Of a stretch of 64,000 nucleotides of DNA, positions 43,290 through 54,549 are shown in pieces. This DNA is from Eutrigla gurnardus (taxonomy: Eukaryota; Chordata; Actinopteri; Perciformes; Triglidae): NCBI GenBank assembly GCA_963514095.1, contig OY741266.1, positions 3,117,501 to 3,181,500 on the forward strand, written 5' to 3'. A program made the position numbers and the translations under genes. Below the pieces are notes generated by a model. That model was given only the letters and a program-made list of their open reading frames with translations, was not told the DNA's origin and made no database searches. How positions within the stretch are numbered: the first letter of the stretch is position 1; every line of letters starts with the position of its first letter.

Positions 43290-46199
43290 GTGACTACTAA
43301 TAGAGTAAACATTGGGAAACTTGAACACACTGCTAACCTAAACAATCTCATTCCTGTTCTCTCAAAATCAAAGTCAACCTCAAAGCCTGTCAATAACACC
43401 ATCAGGATGGGTCTGCTAAATGTTAGGTCTCTTAATAACAAATCATTTTTAGTCAATGATTTTATTACCACTTCTAAACTTGATTTTATGTTTTTAACTG
43501 AAACATGGCTAGAGCAAAATAACAGTGCAAGCATTCTGATCGAGACAGCACCCCCCAACTATAATTTTATTGATGTTTGTAGATCTGGGAAAAGAGGTGG
43601 AGGGGTTGCTGCTATATTTAAAAATACATTTCAGGGGAAACAGATGTCACTTGGTGTTTTTCCATCATTCGAATATCTTTGTGCTGTGTTGAAATGCTCT
43701 CCCAGAGTTCTCCTGTTAATTATTTACAGGCCACCTAAATATTCGTCAAATTTTTTCGATGATTTTACTGAATTATTGTCTAGCATCTCCACTGATTTTG
43801 ACTGCCTAGTTATAACTGGTGACTTTAATTTTCATATTGATGATTTGAATGACAAGGGTGCAAAATAACTTTTTAATATTCTAGACACATTTGACCTTTC
43901 TCAACATGTGAAAGAGGCTACTCATTGTAAGGGACACACCCTGGACCTGATTATCACAAAAGGTCTCCATGTTTCTGATGTTTTTGTGACTGATCCTTCA
44001 TTGTCTGATCACTTCTGTGTTTTCTTTAATATTTCTTTCATTCCTGACACACAAACCGAATCAAATAAGGTCAAAAAGCGGTACATCATTGAACATGCCA
44101 ATGTACTCTTTAAAAATGCCATTTCCTCGTTACCACCTCTAAACTCATGTCATGCTGATGATCTTGTAAACATCTTTAATTCCAAAATTCTGAATGTCAT
44201 AGATGTCATTGCACCTGCTACGGTTAAAACAATTTCTGGTAAGCAAAAGGCACCCTGGAGAAAAGCTGCTGTTGTGACAGCCCAGAGAAGAGAGTGCAGG
44301 AAGGCTGAACGAATCTGGCGGAGTACTAAACTTCATATTCACCATGACATCTATAAAGAGAGCCTCCGGGCCTACAATTTAGTCTTAAAAAGTGCGAGAG
44401 AAACATACTTCTCCAATATCATAAACAACAACACTAATAAGGCGAAAACCCTATTTGCAACTGTTGACAGACTGACCAACCCCCCAACACAAATACCAGC
44501 TAAACTCCACTCCACGCAGAAATGCAATGAGTTTGCATTCTTTTATACTAATAAAATTGAAGGCATCAGACGCGCCATCAATATCTCAAACAAAAAAGTT
44601 GGATCACCACCCTGTTCAGGCAAAAGTAACACAGCAATCATGGCAAGCTTTAATGCCATAGACTCTAAAACTCTAGTGGAAACGGTGACAAATCTAAAAT
44701 CATCCACCTGCTGCCTTGATGCTTTACCTACCAACTTTTTTAAGAATGTTTTTGACTGCCTATCAATAGACGTATTGCAAATAGTTAATAACTCCATTCA
44801 ATCAGGCAATTTCCCAAAGGCCTTCAAAACTGCAGTCATTAAACCTCTTCTAAAAAAGCGGAGCCTAGATGCCTCTATTATCAACAACTACAGACCAATT
44901 TCAAATCTACCCTTCATAAGTAAAATAATTGAGAAAGTTGTCCTCCAACAACTAAATCACTTCCTGGCTTCAACTGGCTGCCACAACAACTTCCAGTCAG
45001 GATTTCGACCTTTTCATAGCACCGAGACCCTTATTAAAGTTGTAAATGACATCCGTCTTAACACAGACTCTGGCAAAACTTCAATATTAATGCTATTAGA
45101 CCTCAGTGCTGCATTTGACACTGTCGACCACTCAATACTCTTGGACAGGTTGGAAAACTGGGTGGGGCTCTCAGGCACAGTCTTAAGCTGGTTCAAGTCA
45201 TATCTACAAGATAGGAACTATTTTGTTTCCATTGGCGACTTTGTATCAGAACCTACCAATGTAACGTGTGGAGTCCCCCAAGGTTCAATCTTGGGGCCAA
45301 CTTTATTCAACATCTACATGCTCCCACTAGGACAAATCATGCAAAATAATAACATTGACCACCATTGCTATGCCGATGACACCCAAATCTATGTAGCACT
45401 ATCACCAAACGACTATCGCCCCATAGATCTTCTGTGCCAGTGCATTGAGCAAGTAAAAGACTGGATGTGCCAAAACTTCCTACAACTAAATGAGGACAAA
45501 ACTGAGATAATTGTTTTTGGTGCTAAAAAAGAAAGGTTTAAAGTAATTCAACACCTTCACTCTCTGTCCCTGAAAACCTCAAACAAAGCCAGAAATCTTG
45601 GGGTTATTATGGATTCTGATTTACATTTCGACAGTCACGTTAAATCAGTAACAAAATCAGCCTACTATCACCTAAAAAATGTAGCAAGACTTAGAGGGCT
45701 CATGTCAGCTCAAGACTTAGAAAAACTTGTACATGCCTTTATTACTAGTAGGCTAGACTACTGTAATGGTCTCCTTGCAGGTCTTACGAAAAAAACTGTC
45801 AGGCAGCTACAGCTTGTTCAGAACGCTGCTGCTAGAGTTCTTACAAAGACCGAAAAATGTGAGCACATTACACCAATTCTTAAATCCTTACATTGGCTCC
45901 CTGTATGTCAGAGGATTGATTTCAAAATCAAAATCCTCACATATAAATCACTACATGGTCTAGGACCGAAGTATATCACTGATATGCTCCCACTACATAA
46001 GACTTCTAGACCACTAAGATCTTCTGAGACCAATCTGTTAGTGATTCCCAGAGTAAACAACAATCACGGGAGAGCATCATTTAGTCACTATGCAACAAAT
46101 GGCTGGAATAAACTTCCTGAAGATGTAAGACTTGCCCCAACTCTGACCACTTTTAAAACTAGACTGAAAACTTTTATGTTCACCATAGCTTTCTGCTAA
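43290..46199 (+). pseudogene. LINE ORF2 (endonuclease + reverse transcriptase), one nonsense codon
   Basis: One frame runs from 43290 to 46199, broken only by TAA at 43866-43868. Endonuclease motifs: LLNVRSLNNK, LTETWL, GGGVAAIF, ITGDFNFH, then LDLIITKG and SDHFCVFF after the stop. Reverse transcriptase: YRPISNLPFISKIIEKVV, SAAFDTVDHSILLDRLENWV, GVPQGSILGPTLFNIYM and catalytic YADD (45369-45380). The C-terminal LHWLPVCQRIDFKIKILTYK block is typical of L2/CR1-like fish LINEs. The enzyme nicks target DNA and copies its own RNA onto it. A single transition (CAA to TAA) would explain the stop. Confidence 0.9.
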
Positions 46200-46710
46200 A
46201 TCTTTTAATGTCTGCACTGTTTTTAATTATTGCAAATTTGTTTTTATTCTCCTTTCTTTCTGTAATGCATTTTTAAATTTGCCTTTATTTTCTTTTAATT
46301 CTTCTATTTTTTTTCTTCTCACTTTGTTTTATGATGTGAAGCACTTTGAGTCTGCCTTGTGTATGAAATGTGCTATACAAATAAAGTTGCCTTGCCTTGC
46401 CTTGCCTTGAATCGAATCGCTAACTACTGTATCGTTAATCGAATCGAAGTGAAGCCAAAGATTCACACCCCTACTAGCAATACATATTACTAACAGTTTA
46501 TCTCCATACTTTGGATAATAAAATACTTTCCAACAGGAATATATGAATTATACACCTAAAATCTTTACATAAATGCCTGCATTACACTAAATGTAGGGAC
46601 ACAAAATTGCTCAGAGTATGTTCACTCACGCACAATAGCCTCATACCTGTTTGTCTGATTGGTCTGTTAACCCATGCATTTATGTGTCTCATAAACATAA
46701 GTAAATATAC

Positions 46711-46880
46711 CTTTCTCGATGTCATAGAATTGGGTGATGTTGTGCTCCCTCAGGTATTTCTGGATTTGTGGATGCTGATCTATGACGATGCAATCCAGAG
46801 TGACACCTTGTTCCTCCAACAGGTCGAAACTCCTCTTCAGACCTTCTTTCTCCATGTGGAAGCTTCCACCGACCTCATTA
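46711..46880 (-). pseudogene. upstream exon of the inverted transposon-type gene
   Basis: Minus strand: acceptor after 46881, then NEVGGSFHMEKEGLKRSFDL, LDCIVIDQHPQIQKYLREHN and ITQFYDIEK, ending in donor GTATAT at 46710. The frame and phase continue into the exon that begins at 36637 on the opposite strand (ISKKLDVV...), which this family has next in order. The intron between them held the hAT insertion. Further 5' exons are cut off by the LINE fragment at 46921. Confidence 0.7.
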
Positions 46881-46920
46881 CTTAAAAAAAATACAATAAT
46901 AATACATGTAGAAATACATA

Positions 46921-47810
46921 AATATCCATCCATCCATTTTCTTCCGCTTAACCGGGGCTGGGTCGCGGGGGCAGCTGCCTGAGCAGGGACACCCTGCGCC
47001 TAGAAATCCTGTCCATAAAAATAATGAACAGAACCGGTGACAAAGGGCAGCCCTGCCGGAGTCCAACATGCACCAGGACCAGGTCTGACTTACTGCCGGC
47101 AATTAGAACCAGGCTCCTGCTCCAGTCGTACAAGGACCGTACAGCCCTTAGCAGAGGGTCCCCGACCCCGTATTCCCGAGGTACCTTCCACAGAATGCCA
47201 CGAGGGACGCGGTCGAATGCCTTCTCCAGGTCCACAAAACACATGTGCACTGGTTGGGCAAACTCCCATGAACCCTCAAGCACCCTGCGGAGGGTATAGA
47301 GCTGGCACAGTGTTCCACGGCCAGGACGAAAACCGCATTGTTCCTCCTGAATCTGAGGTTCGACTATCGAATTATCCAGTACCCTGGAGTAGACTTTACC
47401 AGGGAGGCTGAGGAGTGTGATCCCCCGATAGTTGGAACACACCCTCCGGTCCCCCTTTTTGAATAGAGGGACCACCACCCCGGTCTGCCAGTCCAGAGGC
47501 ACTGTTCCCGACTGCCACGCGATGTTGCAGAGACGTGTCAGCCAAGACACAACATCCAGAGACTTGAGGTACTCAGGGCGGATCTCATTCACCCCCAGTG
47601 CCTTGTCACCGGGGGTGACAAGCTTCTTAACTACCTCAATGACTTCGGCCCGGGTGATGGATGGATCAACCTCCGAGTCCCCAGCCTCTGCTTCCTCTAT
47701 GGAAGACGTGTCAGTGGGATTGAGGAGATCCTAGAAGTATTCCTTCCACAACGATATCCCCAGTCGAGGTCAACATCTCCCCACCTCCACCGTAAACAGT
47801 GTTGGTGGAG

Positions 47811-47812
<2 letters not shown>
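46921..47812 (-). pseudogene. non-LTR reverse transcriptase fragment, internally deleted
   Basis: Minus-strand frame with EIRPEYLKSLDVVSWLTRLC, DWQTGVVVPLFKKGDRRVCS, NYRGITLLSLPGKVYSRVLD, EEQCGFRPGRGT, VHMCFVDLEKAFDRVPRGIL and LRQGCPLSPVLFIIFMD. It jumps at about 46985 straight to the 3' tail, GGGTCGCGGGGGCAGCTGCC...ATCCATCC, and so lacks the FADD motif and everything after it. Clade not assigned (RTE- or I-like). Upstream coding (MLTSTGDIV) can be followed to about 47790, where an AT microsatellite begins. Confidence 0.8.
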
Positions 47813-47855
<43 letters not shown>

Positions 47856-47945
47856 CACATATACATATATTTGTCCAATTGCCTGCTATTATTCTTAATA
47901 GTGAAGTTTAATAGTGTGTGTGTGTGTGTGTGTGCGTGTGTGGGT
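47813..47945. repeat. AT and TG microsatellites
   Basis: (TA)n at about 47813-47852 and (TG)n at about 47913-47942, separated by AT-rich DNA. Confidence 0.9.
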
Positions 47946-48134
47946 GTCGCCATGATTAACACTCCCCACTGAAAGGAGGATCAGAGCGGTAATGCAGATG
48001 TCTATGTGCAGGTGAGATCAGCAGGGAGGCTCGCCATCTGTGGTGACTGGAATCCTTTTCTTGCTGTTTCACAGATTTAGTAAGACAGTTTTCAGTAATG
48101 TATATGAAGCAAATCTTTCTTCACTCAAGACTGA

Positions 48135-49024
48135 GGGCCCTAGTTTCGTGGCGCAGCATAGGGTGGCGCAGGGTGGCGGAGCGGGCGCAATGCAAGATTC
48201 GACCAGCGCAGCCTTGCGCACAGTCAGTTTGGTGGATCGCCTGCGCCGAGATGGGTGTGGCGGCACAGCAGAGGGAGGCGTCACAGATTCAGCTTGGCGC
48301 AGTGGAAGTTTCGTGCCAAAAAGCCACGCCGAGACTGCGCCGAAAGCCCGCCAGCTCCAACCTGGTCTACTGTCAGCGCAAGGCGAATTACAGCTGGCAG
48401 AGTGGCAGTTTGGCTCACCGGTGTGCAGTCCGCACACGTCACAAAGACCTCACAGGCAGGTTTCCACAGTTCCAGGCACATTTAAATGCAATAAATAATC
48501 ACAACAAACACTATTTAATGCAACTAATTGAATCAACACAGGAATTTATATCTATATAGATTGTCCCGTCACATCTGACGTCAGATCAAAGGCGGATGGC
48601 ACGCGTAACGGAAACTCAGCCTGACTGAATTAACACAGCTGAAGCTGTGATGCAAACTAACGAGTTCACATGTCTCTCAGCCATCTGGCGCTGCTGCTGC
48701 TGTCTTCTGTCATTGGGTTCACAAGTGACGAAACTTGCACTGCACCTCGCCTTGGCGCATTAAAGGTGAGGAGAGGAGCTCATTTGATTGGTGAAGATCT
48801 GAATCGGCTGTGTTAATCCCACTCCACGCCTTCTCTCCTCCTCGTCTCCCACTCACGCCTTCTCTCCTCCCTCTTTCCCACTTGCAGGGGTAGGAGTGAT
48901 GGGAGGAGTGCCTGCGCTAGACTGCGCCGTGCACGGAACTTGCAAAGTCCAGGCGGACACACCCTGTCGGCGCGGCGCAAGTGCGCTGAACCCCGACTGC
49001 GCCTGGTGTACGAAACTAGTGGCC
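48135..49024. mobile_element. 890-bp MITE rich in GCGC
   Basis: Ends are GGGCCCTAGTTTCGT and ACGAAACTAGTGGCC (inverted, one mismatch and slight offset), flanked by TGA on both sides (48132-48134, 49025-49027). Next to each end are inverted GGCGCAG/CTGCGCC motifs. The interior is packed with GCGC and TGCGCC words. Frames across it are not conserved coding. A 3-bp duplication would suit a PIF/Harbinger- or CACTA-type mobiliser. Confidence 0.65.
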
Positions 49025-49027
49025 TGA

Positions 49028-50155
49028 GACACATCACTAGAAGCATCCGGCGGCAAAACCAAATCAGAGAATACCAACTCCTGCCCTCCAATTTAGAATC
49101 TCTCCACTGTATTGAGGAAGTTGTGAAGTCCTTTCTGCGTACATTGTAGGCAGATACATGGCAGATACAATATTAATCCCTCCATGTCTGATTCAACAAT
49201 GTCACAAGGAGAATCTCAAAGTTGATCAGCATTTGTGACACAGCGCTACAGAAATTTCACATTTTCACCTCATTTGTGAAGCATCATTTGCACCACTAAG
49301 GGAATGTAAAGACACATCTATTTGCGTCTTTACTTTGACTTTGTATGCAATCTTGTCGCATGAAATATTTGCTTTGCATCATCCAAAGATCTTTTTCACT
49401 GTCCATATTGGAAATAATAATATGGTTAACTCACTCACTCACTCACTGACTCTCCATCCCCAAACAACAATAACTTTGGTGACATCACTTGAGGCAATGT
49501 ATTCAGACTTCATATAGCTCCCTCTGCAGCCCCAAAATGCTTCACACATGCAGTCGTACTCCTTAACACCTGTAAACAGACTTTGATGCGTAGGATCAGT
49601 GGAGTTCCTCTGTAACAATTATGTTTTCTCCAGTTGTCTCTCATGTTGAATCTCTTTGCTTGAGCAGTTTATGGTTGGATGAAACAAAGGTCAATGTCAG
49701 CTGAAGTGAAAAAGAACAACCCCAAAAGAATAGAGAATAGTTCCATGTGCGAGACATGACAGTCTGTTCTCCTCAGCAGTAATTGGTTGAAGTCAGTGTG
49801 CTCCTGACCATAGCATTGTTCAACAAATTAAGGAAAGGGAATGCATCATGTTGTCATTCTCATATTCCCCAGTGATGGATTGCATTTGAAGGGGATCAAA
49901 TCAAAACAGTGGTTGTCAGAACCAAACACAACAGTTCAGGAAATTGCAGTCAAACTGTTGGAACCAATCACACAATCAATCAGCAAATTATTTCAACATG
50001 CTTGGACCTGTCAAATCTGTTGGAGTCAAGAAAAGCTCAAGAAAAAGAAGGATCATGAATACAGCTGAGAAGACTGGAAACTGCACAACAGGTATGTCGT
50101 AATGTGCAGCAAAGTTGATCTGATGTCCAGCCAACTTGACTTTATGTTTCCTGGT
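49028..50155. other. non-coding, no gene recognised
   Basis: It contains a short CTCA repeat near 49433-49447 and no convincing frame. Confidence 0.4.
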
Positions 50156-50159
50156 CTTG

Positions 50160-53100
50160 TTTGAATTTGAATTTATTAAAGGATAGCCCCTTGAGATGTA
50201 GCATCTCATTTTCAAGGGGGTCCCTGAACAAGCATATACATAGAACACACAACATCAGCAATACACTACATTACATTGTAGACATACATAACATGACAAT
50301 ACAATACAACAAATACCATACAACAAATACAGACATCTTGCTCACACACTCCCACATACCACCCCTACCCCCATAAATTTAACAGAATAGAATTATTAAA
50401 TAACATAGTAGAAATAACGAAATAACAAAATGGAGAAAGAAGGAATAACAATGGAAGAATCAATGAAGTAATTAACTAAAAACAAGAGCAGTTTGTTTTA
50501 AGATGTAAATATAGTGACCTCCTGAAACAATGTAAAGAGGTAATAGAACGCAAAGAAGGAAGGAGATTATTCCAATCAAATGGGGCTTTATATTGGAATG
50601 ACCTTTTACCAACCTCTTTAGAGAGTCTAGGAACAAAGAAATAAGGGAAGTTGGTATGTCTAAGTGGGTATGGGGAGTTGTATGGAATCATAAGTTCTTT
50701 TAAATAAGGAGGACAATTAAAATAAATACATTTGAAAAGAAAATGGAACCAATGAGATTGCCTTCTTAATTTGGGTTGTAGCCAGTTCAGAGAATCAAAC
50801 ATGAGACAATGATGTGTTCTAAAAGGACATCTCAAAACAAATCTACATAAGGAGTTAAATAATATAGTCAGAGATTTAAGGTGAGTGTCAGAGGTGTTTT
50901 GATAAACAACATCAACATAATCAATAAGTGGTAGTATCAGTTGTGTGATTAACCTTTTTCTGACATGAAATGTGAAACAGTTGATTGAACGGTAAAGTGA
51001 AGCGAGACAACCATATGCTTTTTTAACAATGTAATCAATGTGAGGTTTAAATGAGAGTTCGGGATCAATCCAAAGTCCAAGATATTTAAATGTGTCAACT
51101 TTGTCAAGAGGGGATCCATCGGAAAAATAAATATGAAAATCAGATGACTGGGATTGGAGATGACGTGTACTAAAAATCATACTACATGACTTCTTTTTGT
51201 TCAATACAAGTTTGTTCTTGCAGAACCAGTCTTGAACCATATCAAAGTCGGACTGTAGAGAGTTCTGGATCTGCGCTATATTCTATTTAGAGGTGTATAT
51301 AACAGTGTCATCGGCATATAAGTGGGTATGACAGTTGGAGCAAATTTTAGGCAGATCATTAATAAATACAGAAAAAAGAAGCGGACCCAGTATGGAGCCT
51401 TGTGGAACACCCTTATCAATAGTTAAAAAGTCAGACTGATGACATTGAAAAACAACACATTGACGACGACCATGGAGATAAGCATTAAACCAGAGAAGAG
51501 CATTTTGATCAAGACCAATTGCAAAGAGTTTGTCAAGTAGCAAATAGTGGTCAACCAGATCAAATGCCTTAGATAAATCAATGAAAATTGCACCAGTAAG
51601 ATTACCCTTATCAAAGGAGGTGAACACATCATTTGTAAATTTCAACAAGGCTGTGGTAGTGGAAAAATTTTGTCTGAATCCTGACTGAAAAGGTGATAGA
51701 ATATTATTTGAGTTTAAGTACTGCGACAGCTGGTTAAAAATAAGCTTTTCAAAAGTTTTTGCAATTGTGCAAATAATAGAGATAGGGCGATAATTATTTA
51801 CATCAGATGGATCACCTCCTTTAAAAACGGGAGTGACCTTGGCACATTTCCAGATCGAGGGGATTGAACAGGTGGACAGAGACAAATTAAACAGGTCAGC
51901 AAGGGGATACATCAGGACATGTGCAGCAAGTTTGATAAATTTAGCTTCAAGGCCATCAGGACCAGCACTAGTGTTATCTCTCAATTGACGTAAAGCAAGG
52001 AAAACATCGTTAGGCAAGATCTTTTTAAAGGAAAATGAATGGTCAGAGAAGGTACTAAATGAGGGGCTGGCAGTCCAATAGGAATCGAAGTGAAAGGAAT
52101 TACAGATGGAAGAAAAATGACGATTAAAGGCATGAGGAATAAGTGATGGGTCAGAGATAGTTTCATTATTAAAATTAATCTGGGATAAAACATTTTTGTT
52201 ATTTCTGTTGAGAACGAGGTTCAGTCGTTTCCAGAACTGTCTTGGATTGTGAACATTTTGTGACAGGCTTTCTTTGTAATAATTAGACTTTGCGTTCCTG
52301 GTTTTGACTGTACATTAATTCCTAAGTGATCTGTAAGCGTCCCAGTCGGTAGAGTCCTTAGATGCACGATATTTAGCCCATGCTTTATCCCTCTGCTTAA
52401 AAAGATTAAGGAGTTCTGAACTAATCCAAGGAAGGTGCATACCTTTGACTCTAACAGTCTTCATCGGAGCATGTTTCTCAATAACGGAGTTTATTTCAGA
52501 GTAAAAGAAGTTCCATGCTTCCTCAACGTAAGGAATTAACTTAAATCTATCCCAATTAATAGTAATCAAATCATGGATGAAATTATCTTCATTAATATGT
52601 TTACATTGTCTGAATGTACTAAATTTAGGAGGAGAGCGTGGAACTTTTATTTTCCAGACACAGAATATAATAGAATGGTCACTTAAACAATCAGACATGA
52701 CTCCAGACTTAGCTATTCTGTCAGGATTAGAGACAAGGATCCAGTCAAGCAGAGATGAGGATCTAAGGTCAACTCTAGTGGGTTCATTAATAAGTTGTGT
52801 GAGATGTACACTATCAAATAAGTTTCTGTCCATATGAGAGGAGCGATGAAGCCAGTTGCTGTTGAAGTCACCCAGAATAATTAATTCATTATGGCTCCCA
52901 AGAGAATTAATGGTAGATAAAATGCACATGGTAGAATCAGCAGGAGCAGAGGGAGGCCTGTAAATATTACCAATTGTTAACCGTTTGTTTTCATGAAAAA
53001 TTATATTGATGAAGAGACATTCAAAATTTACTGGCTCAACAGTAGGACTGATATGGCAAGAAACTAAATTTGATGCGACATAGGTTGCCACGCCTCCACC

Positions 53101-53950
53101 TCTAGAGGACCTATCAGCTCTATATAACACAAAATTTTCAATTTCTATCTCATCATCTGTGATGTTATCATGAAGCCATGTCTCAGAAATAGTAATGATG
53201 TTTGGTTTATGAAGAGTAACCCAGGCTCTTAATAAATCAATTTTTGAGACAAGACTCCGAATGTTTAGGTGAATAATCTTCAGTCCCTTCACTAAATCAA
53301 TTGAATCTTATGGAAAAAATGACAGTTCAGGTGAAAAAGTTTGAGTGGGGGGGATAAAGTGAGAGTGGAGAGCAAGAACAAGAATAGACAGAACACACAC
53401 TTACAGACAGACATACAAACACACACACACAATGTAACAACACCATGAAAAGGTCTTAAATCAAAGACTCAGATTGCAATGTTATGCAAATAGAAATAAG
53501 GAAGGGCCCTATTTAATTCAAAGTAGTATGCAGACAAAAATAAATAAATAAATCATATGGCCTACATTTGAATATCATGTAGCTTATAATCATACAGCCA
53601 CAGAGAAACAATGTGGAACACCATTAACAAAGGTTATAAGGCCATATGGGCATCAAGGTGCAATAATAAAGAGAAAGACAGCAGTCGTAAGGGCAAAAGT
53701 CCGTTTGCGACAGTATCCGCTGGAACCAGGTAACATGACGTCACTGGCGGAGCAGTATACGGCAAACACACAGTGGAAGCTCACACACAAGTGATATGCA
53801 GCGGATCCATGGCAAAAAAGTTTGTTAAGCAAGTAACAAAACAAAAAAGTGAAAAACTAAGAGGCACCAGGGAAGAGTAATAACTCAACAATGTTCCGGT
53901 TGTGTGGAGAGATCCAAGAGTGAAAGTTTGCAGTCACGGATTGGATATTA
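50160..53950 (-). mobile_element. CR1/Rex-group LINE, minus strand
   Basis: The 3' end on the minus strand reads ...GGGGCTATCCTTTAATAAATTCAAATTCAA (near 50160), and ORF2 spans 50476-53292. The 5' untranslated region runs to about 53950. No ORF1 was recognised, so the copy is 5'-truncated or the ORF1 has decayed. Confidence 0.75.
50476..53292 (-). pseudogene. LINE ORF2, single frame with two nonsense codons
   Basis: The frame is continuous from 53292 down to 50476 (about 938 codons), broken only by TAA at 52315-52317 and TAG at 51283-51285. Endonuclease: IHLNIRSLVSKID, SETWLHDN, RGGGVATYV, IILGDFNSNW, DWILVSNPD and CLSDHSIIF. Reverse transcriptase: LRQLRDNTSAGPDGLEAKFI, VNNYRPISIICTIAKTFEKL, LSKAFDLVDHYLLLDKL, GVPQGSILGPLLFSVFINDL and catalytic YADDTVIY. 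A C-terminal FKYLGLWIDPELSFKPH block follows. Two point stops and no shift mean modest age. Confidence 0.9.
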
Positions 53951-53959
53951 GCTGCCAAC

Positions 53960-54490
53960 ATTAGCAGGATGAGTTACTCACGGAGCTGTCATGGGGACGG
54001 TCCGGTGGAATCCATGGATCTATCCGTGGTGGAGTCACTGAAGAAAGTCTCTGCCTCATCGGCGCTTCTGAAGAACTTTGGTTTTCCATCCACAATGACT
54101 CTTGTTGAGAAATTTGAAGTCTGTATGTTGGGCTGGGTATCGTTTGAACATTTTCAATTCCGATACCTTTACACCGATACCAGAGTGATACTTTTTTTAT
54201 TCTTTATGTGAATGAAAACCTCATATCCTAATTAGTAGAACAAAAGTTGTTTTGTTATGTAAACATTCCTTTGTCTTAAAACGAGTCATGGTGAATGATG
54301 GCATTGTGGATGACGAGAGATTAAGGTGTGTGCAAATAAAAATTAAACTCATTCACTTTTTATCAAGACAGAAATCTGGGAGACGCTGTGGCGCAAAAGC
54401 GTATGAGCTTTTAGATTCTCCTCCTGTCATCAAACTTATTTAAAGAAAATATGTCACTTTAAAAGCTGGTTGCTAACCATTTGCTGACAA
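53960..54490. other. intergenic with a possible hAT end
   Basis: GGGCTGGGTATCGTTTGAACATTTTC near 54129 looks like one end of a fish hAT MITE; no partner was found. No gene is seen. Confidence 0.3.
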
Positions 54491-54497
54491 GCAATCT

Positions 54498-54549
54498 GGG
54501 TTAGGGTTAGGGTTAGGTCTTTTTGGTCTTGAAAGGGTTAGGGTTAGGA
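54498..54549 (+). repeat. short interstitial telomere-type repeat
   Basis: Two clusters of GGGTTA: three to four units at 54498-54517 and two to three at 54533-54549, separated by TCTTTTTGGTCTTGAAA. The vertebrate telomere unit is TTAGGG. Confidence 0.85.

Larger units (their letters stand above)
41339..46409 (+). mobile_element. L2/CR1-group LINE, nearly full length
   Basis: About 5.07 kb with ORF1, ORF2 and a 3' end TACAAATAAAGTTGCCTTG followed by a CCTTG repeat. It is flanked by AATCGAATCG on both sides (41329-41338 and 46410-46419), a plausible target duplication inside the GAATCG repeat of the host hAT element. ORF1 has one frameshift and ORF2 one nonsense codon, so decay is slight. Confidence 0.85.
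40893..46473. mobile_element. non-autonomous hAT element split by a LINE
   Basis: The left end TAGAGGTGTAACGATTC and the right end (reverse complement TAGGGGTGTGAATC) are hAT-like. The body is dominated by ATCGATT/GAATCG motifs. Without the LINE (41339-46409) it is about 500 bp. On the right it is followed by CTAGCAAT (46474-46481), the reverse complement of ATTGCTAG. The matching copy is not beside the left end but at 36629-36636, next to another hAT end, which shows an inversion. Confidence 0.85.

Noticed and set aside
40893..46473. Simple, undisturbed hAT insertion of 5.6 kb
   Set aside because: The left flank does not carry the octamer found at the right; the partner octamer is at 36629, so an inversion is required.
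47024..47734. Plus-strand frames over 100 codons
   Set aside because: Antisense of the reverse transcriptase fragment, whose minus-strand reading shows RT motifs.
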